Positions 1 to 9,650 of a stretch of DNA of 64,000 bases are shown piece by piece; the stretch's first letter is position 1; every line of letters begins with the position of its first letter. The notes beneath the pieces are model-generated. The model was not told the DNA's origin. It did not search any database and saw nothing but the letters and a program-made list of their open reading frames with translations. Origin of the DNA: Loripinus fragilis (lineage: Eukaryota > Mollusca > Bivalvia > Lucinida > Lucinidae); assembly GCA_964019695.1 (NCBI GenBank), contig OZ026530.1, positions 33,462,690 to 33,526,689 on the forward strand. The letters are read 5' to 3'. Made by a program: the position numbers and the translations under genes.

Positions 1-898
1 TGGGAATTTTCGAGCATACAGGGTGTGGTGAGCCCCATGGGTAGGTAGGCCCGGGTGTCCTGCCCACTGCCTAGTAGGTGCACCCCCGTCGGGTTGGGCT
101 TTAAGGGCTTAGAAATGGTGATGTAGTGGGGTAGGGTAGATGCTATAGGGGATATATGTGAAGTTCCGGTGCGCAGCCTTGGAATTTTCGAGCATACAGG
201 GTGTGGTGAGACCCATGGGTACGTAGGTCCGGGTGTCCTGTCTACTCCCTAGTAGGTGTAGCCCCGTCGGGTTGGGCTTTTAGGGCTTAAAAATGGCGAT
301 GTAGTGGGGCCCGGTAGCCAGTAATGGGTATACTATATACAGGGATATATGCAAAGTTCAGGTGCGCAGCCTGGGAATTTTCGAGCATACAGGGTGTGTA
401 GAGCCCCATGGGTAGGTAGGCCCGGGTGTCTTGCCCACTGCCTAGTAGGTGTACCCCCGTCGGGTTGGGCTTTAAGGGCTTAGAAATGGTGAGGTAGTGG
501 GTAAGGGTAGATGCTATAGGGGATATATGTGAAGTTCCGGTGCGCAGCCTTGGAATTTTCGAGCATACAGGGTGTGGTGAGACCCATGGGTAGGTAGGTC
601 CGGGTGTCCTGTCTACTCCCTAGTAGGTGTACCCCCGTCGGGTTGGGCTTTTAGGGCTTTAAAATGGCGATGTAGTGGGGCCCGGTAGCCAGTAATGGGT
701 ATACTATATACAGGGATATATGCAAAGTTCAGGTGCGCAGCCTGGGAATTTTCGAGCATACAGGGTGTGGTGAGCCCCATGGGTAGGTAGGCCCGGGTGT
801 CCTGCCCACTGCCTAGTAGGTGTACCCCCGTCGGGTTGGGCTTTTAGGGCTTAAAAATGGCGATGTAGTGGGGCCCGGTAGCCAGTAGTGGGTATACT
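1..898 (+). repeat. Homogenised satellite, 371-bp A+B dimer
   Basis: The start 'ggaattttcgagcatacagg' recurs at 3, 181, 374, 552 and 745, so spacings alternate 178, 193, 178, 193. Odd copies (A) carry 'tagatgctataggggatat', even copies (B) carry 'gggcccggtagccagtaatg' and 'tatactatatacagggat', giving a 371-bp higher-order dimer. Copies of one type are nearly identical, so the array was recently homogenised. It begins before the window. The last copy starts like A and finishes like B, then stops abruptly at about 898. The same family recurs, diverged and inverted, at 26.8-33.3 kb. Confidence 0.93.
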
Positions 899-1478
899 TT
901 AAACGCATTAATTTTCTTTTCTGCTTGAACTTTATTCAATACGTTTTCTTCGAGATTTATGCTTGGAGATCCTCAGACATCAAAAAACGTCAATTCTGAC
1001 GTCAAAATTGGACATCCTACTTTTAGTGGTTTCCATAATATTTATGATTTTTTCTAATGAGAAAATGGTCCAGTGACAAAGTTTAGGCTACCGTTAGTTG
1101 GTGTTAATTTTCGGGATCTACTCAGGTTTTTCACTAGCATTATGCCGTGATTTGTTTGGCTAACGTCAATATAAACCGACAGCCATTTCCAAGGAATCTG
1201 AAAAGTCAGGTTTTCAAAAAAAAAAACACATTCTGATGTCTCTAGATTTAATTAAACGCATAATCTGTTTTCCTTGTTTAATCACCCTTTTTGTTAAGTG
1301 GAAGCATTAACTGTATCCTGCTCTCTATCATCTACTAAAGTTTTGGTGACTTATTTAAGTCTGGGTGCATATAGACATTTGGGTGTATAATAATTTTTGA
1401 GGCTAAACTTCATATTTGGGTACCTCTTGTATGACAGTTAGTATATTAATCCAAATCTTTGTAAAGTTAGATTTTCTT
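899..1478. other. Unassigned AT-rich intergenic DNA
   Basis: I see no open frame, known repeat or RNA gene here. A short phrase near the left edge ('aaacgcattaattttctttt') partly recurs near 1250 ('aaacgcataatctgttttcc'), which could be ends of an old element but is too weak to call. Confidence 0.5.
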
Positions 1479-1482
1479 TTAA

Positions 1483-1847
1483 AGCTGCATACTCTGTAAC
1501 TATGAACATTTTTCGAAAATTTTATTTTCTTTTTAAATCATTTGTAAAAATAGAATTAAGTTATGTTTTCACAATAAAAATGTTCAGTACAGCTGAAAAC
1601 TGCATGGAAAAGTGAATTATCTTATCAAATAAGTGTATTGTTCTCTTGTTGGTATTTATTTGCGTCCCTCCAATAATTCAAGAGCGTTGAATTTTAGCAT
1701 AAATGTAGTTGTTTTTATAGTGATAACTTGTTAAGATTTACGAAAATGGTAAAATGTTTACCTGAATTTGAGTATTTTTACTGTGTTCTTGAAAAATAAA
1801 AACATTATTTTAAAAGTAGAAGATCAAAAATTACAGACTATGCAGCT
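1483..1847 (+). mobile_element. 365-bp TTAA-flanked MITE, copy 1
   Basis: The ends are inverted repeats: 'agctgcatactctgtaac' on the left and the complement of 'ttacagactatgcagct' on the right, each bordered by TTAA (1479-1482 and 1848-1851). A second copy lies inverted at 40136-40502 with the same ends, similar length and matching interior ('ggagggacgcaaataa' in one copy against 'ttatttgcgtccctcc' in the other). TTAA duplications are typical of piggyBac-type transposition, but the termini lack the usual CCC/GGG, so the superfamily is inferred. There is no coding capacity, so it is non-autonomous. Confidence 0.85.
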
Positions 1848-1986
1848 TTAAAGGGTATTTTTACTTAAAAGATAACTCCTATCCTTTAAGACCATTTTCA
1901 CTCATAAGATCAATCTAATATATGACTGTTCAACTTGTTCTCTATATGTAACACTTATTTTATAGATAAATCTAATATATTTATGT

Positions 1987-2225
1987 ATAAGGTTTCAGCT
2001 TTGCCTGTATAAGGTTTCATCTTTACCTGTATAAGGTTTCACCCTTGCCTGGGGAAGGGTTTTCCTTTGCTTGTATAAGGTTTCACGTATGCCTGAACAT
2101 ACATCTTTCGTAAGTTCACCCTTGTGTTTCACCCTTGTGTGCAGGAGCTTGTATGAATAAGGTTTCATCCTTGCCTGAACATACATATAGGTGTAACGTC
2201 TCACCCCTGCATATATTTGCATAAT
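1987..2225. repeat. Minisatellite of about 21-23 bp
   Basis: The phrase 'tataaggtttca' followed by 'ctttgcctg' or 'cccttgcctg' recurs many times with a period of 21-23 bp, with some copies broken by 'gaacatacat'. The apparent minus-strand open frame with repeated TLY(K/R)Q residues is a by-product of this repeat, not a gene. Confidence 0.8.
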
Positions 2226-2489
2226 TTATTGTTAATTAAGTAATTACCTCAGTATTTTTTCATGTCAAATACAACATGTCTGATAGTGTCTTAAGATATT
2301 AATATATGTTTTGAATTGATGATCTAAATAAATTGAGAAACTAACATAATATTTTTATTTGAAGCCCTCTTACACTACCATTGCCATCGACCCAGGCGAA
2401 CCCACAATCAAAGACCATTGTAACACCGCCTTAAAATGCTGGCTTGCATGTTTACCAGGCCAGATGCAGCTTACTTGAGTACAGTTATC
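2226..2489. other. Unassigned intergenic DNA
   Basis: No recognisable coding or repeat signal. It separates the minisatellite from the 3' end of the Penelope-like element. Confidence 0.4.
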
Positions 2490-2499
2490 TAGTGCCAAC

Positions 2500-4240
2500 A
2501 CTCTTCTTCAATTTATACACCAAGTCACCATAGAAATCAGGTTCCTAAAGTCCTTGGTGCAAGAGAGATTTAAGTCTAACTTGGAATTTAGAAATTAAAT
2601 CATAGTATCGTCTATAAAATTTTGAAATGTTTTGCGAAATATGATACCGATAGCCTTGTTTAAGAAGTTTCTGAGTTAACAATTCATTGCGAGTGTTGAA
2701 GTCTGCAACATAGCTAGATGCTCTAGCAAAACGAATGAGTTGAGAGATATAGACTCCATAGGATGTAGAACGAGGAACATGACCATCTAAAAATGGGAAA
2801 TTGACAATTTCAAAATCAAAGTCGTCACGTTTATCATAAAATTTGGTAGAAACAACATCATTAGAAATTGACACATGCGAGTCTAAAAATGGAGATTTGG
2901 TATCAGAGGTATTGGCTTTATTCAGTTGGAGCTCTGAAGGGGTTTATTTGACTAACCATATTGTCAAAATAAACATTATTAATATTTAAAATATCGTCCA
3001 AATATCTGGATGTAGTGTTAAACGCATCAATAACATCAGCCTGCTTATTATCAGAAAGAGACATCATAAAGTCCCTCTCTATCAACAAAACAGGAATAAA
3101 TCTGCAACCAGGGGAGCACAATTAGTGCCCATAGGAATCCCAACTACTTGTCTATACCGCTTGGTGCCAAATCGAATAAAAATGTTGTCCAACAAAAACG
3201 TCAGCGCATCACATACATTTTGACACGACCATGCATGAATTTTTTAGGTTTTTTCTGAAGTAAAAATGCATTTTTTTCATTACATGCAAGGTAAGGAGAG
3301 CCTTCTCCCTGGAAGGTTCTTTCAATAAGATCAATAAGTTTATCTTTAATAAAATTATGAGGTAAAGCAGTGTAAAGAATAGAAAAATCATAAGTAGACA
3401 AACTGGTCGCATTGGAATCTCTAGCTTTAAGTTTATCTAAAATATCACCTAAATTTTTAATAGACGATTGCAAAATAGGTTTTTACCGGATCTCTTATAT
3501 ACCTTTTCACAATACTTGATAACATGTTTTTTAACAGCTGTAAGACACGAGGCTAACAATTTAGAAAGTTCTGTTGACGTACAAGAACTAGAATAAGCAA
3601 TTAATCTTGCTTTAAAGGGTTTTTTAAGGAGTTTAGGTAACCGGTACAACTTAGGAACTTTGTCTGGATTTTCTTTAGCTTTGACACCAAAATGTAGGGC
3701 TGTATGACGGCCATGCCCATCAACATTCACCCTCTCACTTAAAGAAGGCTGCAGTTTATAGGCATTAGTGTCAACAAGCTCACGCTTAAGAGTATTAATA
3801 TAATACGATCGTCAAACAATTACAACATTGTTAGCAGCTTTATCTGCTGGAACCGAAACATAGTTAATATGAAAATCCTGGATACCTCTTTTAAGATGAC
3901 GAAAGGAAGATTTAGGTTTAGGGGGTAAATGATGTGTATTACGAGAGTAAAATGAAATACGAGTATCAATAAATTTAAAAATGTTAATTTTCCATTCCTT
4001 CAAGGCATCAGGTTCAACATTTTCCTGTTTGCACCAACGATTTCTATAGTCATTTAAAGAAGCAGCGATCTCTCTACGACATTTAGGGAAATCAATATTA
4101 GAGGGATATATTAAGGACCTTTAGAAATAATATTGCGAACTCTACCATCAGGAATGACATCTAGATTACCTGTAATAACATGTCCTGCAGAGGGGTATAA
4201 ATGATTAGAATTTTGACAATCTCAGGAGGCAGGAGTATTG
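2500..4240 (-). pseudogene. Penelope-like reverse transcriptase, core and C-terminus (broken)
   Basis: Read from 4240 down, the conceptual protein is spread over several frames. Recognisable blocks in order are: a 'PADKAANNVVIV' motif (about 3820-3850), a 'VPKLYRLPKLLKKPFKARLI' palm/finger block (3595-3655), 'TYDFSILYTALP' (motif A type, about 3360-3400), 'GIPMGTNCAPL' (motif B type, about 3120-3150), the catalytic 'YLDDI' (about 2990-3005), and a long C-terminal block with 'LLTQKLLKQGYRYH' (2650-2680). The PADK and LPK(L/I)HK-like blocks are typical of Penelope-like RTs. A stop interrupts the motif B region, and a further break occurs near 3790-3815. A DIRS or LINE origin is less likely because neither the LINE endonuclease nor a recombinase is seen. 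It is a dead copy. Confidence 0.78.
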
Positions 4241-4252
4241 GAATCTATACTT

Positions 4253-4416
4253 ATTATTATAATAGTAACTTGATCTGGCGTACTGTATCACGTCGAGTGG
4301 ATGAGGTCATATCATCGGATCACCTGAGACGCGAAGTGTCGAGGGTGATCGAATGCTATGGCCTCATCCACGAGACGTAATACTGTACGCAAGATCAATT
4401 TACTTTTATAATAATA
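4253..4416. mobile_element. Foldback MITE inside the RT
   Basis: Two arms of about 65-70 bp are inverted complements: the left contains 'gtggatgaggtcatatcatc', the right 'gatgctatggcctcatccac', and both end in the AT-rich 'tattataa..gta' sequence. The spacer contains 'tgagacgcgaagtgtcgag'. RT homology stops at about 4240 and resumes near 4735, so the inserted or replaced DNA is larger than the hairpin itself. Confidence 0.75.
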
Positions 4417-4735
4417 TGTTTATTATATACCTTTTTCTGACATTATTTTGATTTTTAAGATTTTTTTGGTCTTCAATCCAGAAAAAATGCGGAAACGTTT
4501 GCCATTACATTTTGTCACGTCATATTCACGTAATACAATATGACGTTAAGTCATCATGTTTTCCGTCTCCAGTTCCATGCTTGAAATTTACTCTACGTTA
4601 CGTCGCCACAAAAGCAGGTAACCGACGTTAGCCTCGTTTTAAAGGATAGTGATATGGATTCAGAAAACCTCAGTTCGTTGATCCGGCTTCCTGTATCAAA
4701 TGGCCAGAAACCAGACAGTTCTAAAGTCGTATCAT
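4417..4735. other. DNA of unclear origin interrupting the RT
   Basis: No RT homology can be read in any minus frame here. It contains several 'gacgt'-type words ('tatgacgttaag', 'cgacgttagcc'). It may be part of the same insertion as the neighbouring hairpin, or a separate element. Confidence 0.35.
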
Positions 4736-4739
4736 TTAT

Positions 4740-5005
4740 AGGTATATAATAAATATCTATATCATCTACAATTTTATTAAAGTTAAATATAGTAGACCTA
4801 ATTGGTTTGTTATATTTATAACAAATGATAGTAGTTTCAGAATTATTAACATAATTTTGGAATAGATGTAATCACTAAATTATCCTTGAAGATACTATGT
4901 AAATCAATAAACTCAATACCTTTGTTAATGAATGGAATTTTGATAAAATTTCGTTTATGGTTGACCTCAGAATCGAAATAAGGCCTAAGGAAATGTTGAA
5001 CATAA
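4740..5005 (-). pseudogene. Penelope-like ORF, N-terminal block (broken)
   Basis: The minus strand reads a clean stretch of about 48 residues containing 'RPYFDSEVNHKRNFIKIPF' and 'GIEFIDLHSIFKDN', then loses frame with multiple stops near 4840. It lies just upstream of the RT in the right order and orientation, so I infer that it is the family's N-terminal domain, without an enzymatic motif I can name. The inverted UTR begins at about 5012, immediately 5'. Confidence 0.6.
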
Positions 5006-5011
5006 CACCTA

Positions 5012-5543
5012 AAGACTTATCTATTGATTAGATGGTAGGGACCTGATGCTTTGGCTGTTTGTCGGGCCCACCGCGGTTAACCTGTTGGATTTCTTTTGCT
5101 CTGGTATTCAGTTTTATTTACTGTTGAGTCCTTATTTTTGCTTTATCTCCTTGTTATATCTTGATTTATATGTTCTAGGAGATAATGCATTGATAAGTTA
5201 GGGGTATTTAATGCTAACCAAATATCTATGTGTCTTGCTCCACATGTGAATTAAGGGTGAGGTTTGCGCGCTGTGAAACTGGTTATAGCCCTCCATTAAA
5301 TATTTTGCTGACCCTTCCAAGGCAGTACTTCTTTTGTGGATCGTTCATGTTTTTCTGTCTAGAAGTTGCTATGCCGTTGTGCATGTCTGTTTATATGTGC
5401 TTTGTGGTCACCTGCTGGGAAAGGGCTGACCTCTTGGCTCTCGTTTGTGGTGTCTAACTGTGAGTTTGTCACTTTCCCATTTGTATCCTCGGTCAGGTGT
5501 GGTACTTGATTGTATCGATTTCTGATCTTTGCACTGTTACTTT
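5012..5543 (+). repeat. Inverted copy of the Penelope-like UTR at the element's 5' end
   Basis: From 'acttatctattgattagatg' to 'tatcgatttctgatctttgc' this segment matches, in complement, 6671-7165, where the same UTR lies in RT orientation downstream of the RT remnant. Here it lies on the opposite strand to its own RT. It includes the family word 'tgctgggaaagggctgacct' (5413-5432). The open frames across it are not conserved between copies and are not genes. Confidence 0.8.
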
Positions 5544-6670
5544 GTCGAAGGCGATTTGTAGACATCCTTATTCATAGCAGAGCTCACTTATGCCACTTGC
5601 AGCATCAGAATTCTCAGATGAATTGTTTAATGCAGCTAGTTTGCATAAATTTCTATAGTACAGTAGTCTAAGACCCCTTGTAGGTATCATAGTTCTTAGT
5701 AGAATTGGCTTATGCAAATAGCTTTTATATGAATGGATAGTTGAGTTTGTCTAAGGCCATTTGTAGACATAGAATTTCATAGTAGAGCTAACAAATGCCA
5801 CTTCTTGGCATCAGAATTCTAAAAGTAATTGCTCACTGCAGCTGGATTTCATAAATTTTGATAATAGAGTTATCTAAGACCACATGTTGGTATCATATTT
5901 CTTAGTATAACTGTTTAATGCAAAAAGCTATTATATGAATTGACAGGATAGTTGTCCAAGGCCATTTCTAGACACACAAATTTATAGTAGAGCTTACTCT
6001 TACTTATATCACTTGTAGGCATTGCATTTGTTTAGTGCAGCTATTGTGCATAACTGTCCATAGTAGAGTTGTCAAAGACCACTTTTTGGTATCATATTTC
6101 TTAGATGTATTGTCTAATGCAAATAGCTGTAATATGAATTGATAGTTCATTTGTCTTAGGCCATTTGTAGACATGCAAAGTGATAGTAGAGCTTACTGAT
6201 GCCACTTGACATCAGAACTCTTAATAGCTTTGTTTAATGCAGCTATTGTGCATAAATTTCCAATGTAGAGTTGTCGAAGACCACTTGTAGGTATTATATT
6301 ACTTAGTAGAACTGACTAATGCAAAGAGTTGTTATATAAATTGATAGTGTTGTCTAAGGCCATTTGTAGCATCAAACATCTTAGTAGAGCTTACTAATGT
6401 CACTTGTTCGAATCTGAATTCTTAGTTAAATTACTTACTGCAGCTTTTTGTGCATAAATGTCCATAGAGCTGTCTTAGACCATATTTCTTAGTAGAACTG
6501 TCTTATGCAAATAGTTGTTATATGAATTGATAGTCACGTTATCTAAGACCATTTGTAGATATAAACATTAATAGTAGGACTTACTAAAGCCACTTGTTGG
6601 CATCAGAATTCTTAGTATAATTGTTTAATGCATCTAGACTGCATAAATTACCATAGTAGAGTTGTCTAAG

Positions 6671-7594
6671 TAAGAAAGACAGCAAGGATCAGGAATCGAT
6701 ACAATCAAGTACCACACCCGTCCCAGGAAACCAAATGGGAAGGTAACAAAATCACAACAAACATCACAAACAAGAGCGGATAGGTCAGCCCTTTCCCTAC
6801 AGGTGACCATAAGGCAGCAATGAACAGATGCAAAAGCATGACAAACACGAGACAAAAATAACACAGATAATCCACAAAAGAAGTATCACCTTGAAATGGT
6901 CAACAAAAACATTTACTGGAGGGCTTAAACTGGTTTCACGGTGCGCTAACCTCACCCTTAGTTCAGGTGTGGATCTAGACACGTAGATGTTCTGTGTGCA
7001 TGGAAGACACCTAACGTATCCATGCATCATTTCCTAGAACATATAAATCAAGATATAAAAAAGAGATGAAGCAAAGACAAGGACTCCACGGTACATAAAC
7101 CTGAATACCGGTGCAGAAGAAATCCAACAGGTGGACCTGACAAAAGCCAAAGCATCAGGTCCCTACCATCTTATCAATAGATAAGTTTTTAAGTCGGAAC
7201 CGTCATAGAGTCTGAAGTCCTACCCATCGGCGTGCAATTAAAGAGGAAAGCAAAGTTGCCAACCATAATTGGGTTGACCACCAAGCATGCCGTCTGTTGC
7301 AATACATTAATGTTTTGGCCAATCTTTTAATTATGGTAAATTATTTTAATAAACTGCGCTGAAAAATTATGAGAGCCAACAATCCTCTTCAATTTATACA
7401 CCAAGTCACAAAGAATTCATGTTCAGAAAGTCCTTGACGCAAGAGAGATTTAAGTCCAACTTGGAATTTAGATATCAAATCAAAATCGTCTTTAAAATTT
7501 AGAAAATATTTTGCGAAGTTTATGATACCAGTAGCCTTGTTTAAGAAATTTCTGAGTTAACAATTTATTGCGATTGTAGAAGACAGGAACAAGG
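6671..7594 (-). mobile_element. 5'-truncated Penelope-like copy in the satellite (E2)
   Basis: Satellite sequence breaks after 'gttgtctaag' at 6670 and resumes at about 7595 with 'ttggtattatatttcttag'. On the minus strand the insert reads the RT C-terminus (7380-7594, complement of 'ccttgtttaagaaatttctg'), then the full UTR, ending with 'tatcgattcctgatccttgc'. It shows which strand and end the UTR normally occupies and so proves that the UTR next to E1's RT start is inverted. Severe 5' truncation is typical of target-primed reverse transcription. No clear target-site duplication is visible. Confidence 0.85.
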
Positions 7595-9548
7595 TTGTTG
7601 GTATTATATTTCTTAGTAATATTGTCTAATGCAAATTGCTGTTATATTATTTCATAGTAGAGTTGTCTAGAGCCATTTGTAGTCATAGGAATTTATAGAA
7701 GAGCTTACTTATGCCACTTGTAGGCTTCAGACTTCTTAGTAAAATCGCTTAATACAGCTTTTGTGCTTATATTTCCATAATAGAGTTGTCTAAGACCGCT
7801 TGTAGGTATCATAAGGTGTTGACATATAAATTCATAGAAGAGCTCACTAATGCCACGTGTACGCATCAGAATTATTTGTGGAACTGTTTAATGCAGCTTG
7901 TATGCATACATTTTCACAGTAGAGTTGCCTTAGACCACTTGCTGGTATCATATTTCTTAGTAGAATTGTCTAATGCAAATAGTTGTTATAAGAATTGATA
8001 TTGGAGTTCTCTAAGGCCATTTGTAGACATAAAAGAGCATGGTAGATCTAAATAATAATGCCACTGCTTGGTATCATAATTCTAATAATAATTGTTTAAT
8101 GCTGCTAGTTTGCAAAAAGTACATAACAGGAGGTGTCTAAGACCACTTGCTGGTATCATATTTCTTAGTAGATTTGTCTAATGCAAATATTGGTTGTAAG
8201 AATTGATAGTCAAGTTGTCTAAGGCCATTTGTAGGCATCCACATTCATAGTAAAGCTTACTAATGCAACATGTACCCATCAGAATTATTAGTGGAACTGT
8301 TTAATTATGTATGCATTTAGTATGCATACAGTTCCATAGTGGAGTTGTCTTAGACCACTTGTTGGTAACATATATCTTAGTAGAATTGTCTAATGCAAAT
8401 AGTTGTAATAAGAATTGATAATGCAGTTGTCTAAGAAGACATCCATATTCCTAGTATAGCTTACTTATGCCACTTGTAGGCATCACAATTCTTAGAAGAA
8501 GTGTTCAATGTAGCTAGTGTGTATAAATGTCCCTAGTAGAGTTATCTAAGACTAATTGTAGGTATCTTATTTCTTAGTAGAGTAGTCTTATGCAAAAACT
8601 GTTATAAGAATTGATAGAGTTGACAAATGTCATTTGTAGTATACAATTCTATAATAGAGCTCACTAAATTCACTCGTAGGCATTGGAATTCTGATTACAA
8701 GTGTTTAATGCAGTTAGTTGTCAAAACGTTCTATAGAATAGTTGTCTAAGACTGCGTGCAAGTATCAAATTTCTTAGTAGAATAGTCTGATGCCAATAGC
8801 TGTTTTAACAATTCACAGTGGAGTTGTCTAAGGCTATTTGTAGACATACAAATTACTAAAAGAACTTACTAATGTCACTTGTGGGCATCAGAATTCTTAG
8901 TAAAATTGGTTAATGCAGATTGTTTGCATAAATGTCCATAGTAGAGTTGTCTAAGAACAATTGTTGGTATCATATTTCTAAGCAGAATTGTCTTATGCAA
9001 AAAATATGCTATATAAATTGATAGTGGAGTTTTCTAAGGACGTTTGTAGACATATAAAGTCAAAGTAGGGCTTACTAATGGCAGTTGTTGGAATCAAAAT
9101 TCTTAGAAGAATTGTTAATGCAAATAGCTATTTTAAGAATTCATAGTGGAGTTGTTTAAAACCATTTGTAGACATACAACGTAATAATAGAACTTGTTAA
9201 TGCCACTTGTGCGCATCAGAACAATTATCAGTTGAAAAACTTGAATGCAGATAGTTTCCATAATTGTCCATAGTAGTGTTGTTTAAGATGACTTGTTGGT
9301 ATCATATTTCTTAGGAGAATTATCTAATGCAAATAGCTGTTATTAAAATTGATAGTGGATATGTCTAAGGACATATGTAGACATCAAAAAGCATATTCTA
9401 GCTTATTAATGCCACCTGTTGGCATCATAATTCTTCGAAAAATGTTTGATGCAGCTAGTTTGCAGACAATGTCATAGTAGAGTTGTCTAAGAGTACTTGT
9501 TGGTATCATATTTCTAAATAGAATAGGCTAATGCTAATATCTGTAAAA

Positions 9549-9650
9549 GTAAGTAAGGGTGCAAAGATCAGGAATCGATACAATCAAGTACCACACCTGA
9601 CCCAGGATACCAATGGGAAAGTGACAAACTCACAGTAGCCCCACAAACGA
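9549..9650 (-). mobile_element. Very short Penelope-like 3' tip in the satellite (E3)
   Basis: About 100 bp matching the first 100 bp of E2 ('atcaggaatcgatacaatca', 'gtaccacacctgaccc') interrupt a satellite unit between 'aatatctgtaaaag' and 'aattgatagtggggttgtc'. Only the 3'-terminal UTR is present, so this is an extremely 5'-truncated insertion in the same orientation as E2. Confidence 0.85.

Larger units (their letters stand above)
2490..5543 (-). mobile_element. Decayed Penelope-like retroelement with inverted UTR copy (E1)
   Basis: The minus strand carries most of a Penelope-like reverse transcriptase, broken by frameshifts, stops and a foldback insertion. Upstream (5012-5543) lies an inverted copy of the family's UTR, whose proper position downstream of the RT is shown by the partial copies at 6671-7594 and 41838-42788. 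Penelope-like elements are known for partial inverted or tandem copies (pseudo-LTRs), which fits. I see no GIY-YIG endonuclease at the C-terminus: the RT runs into the UTR. The right end abuts the 205-bp satellite at about 5544. The element cannot be active. Confidence 0.8.

Noticed and set aside
1995..2222. Minus-strand frame of 75 codons rich in TLY(K/R)Q
   Set aside because: It is the translation of a 21-23-bp minisatellite.
5230..5457. Plus-strand 75-codon frame with a cysteine-rich start
   Set aside because: It lies in the Penelope-like UTR; the same region in other copies has no conserved frame.
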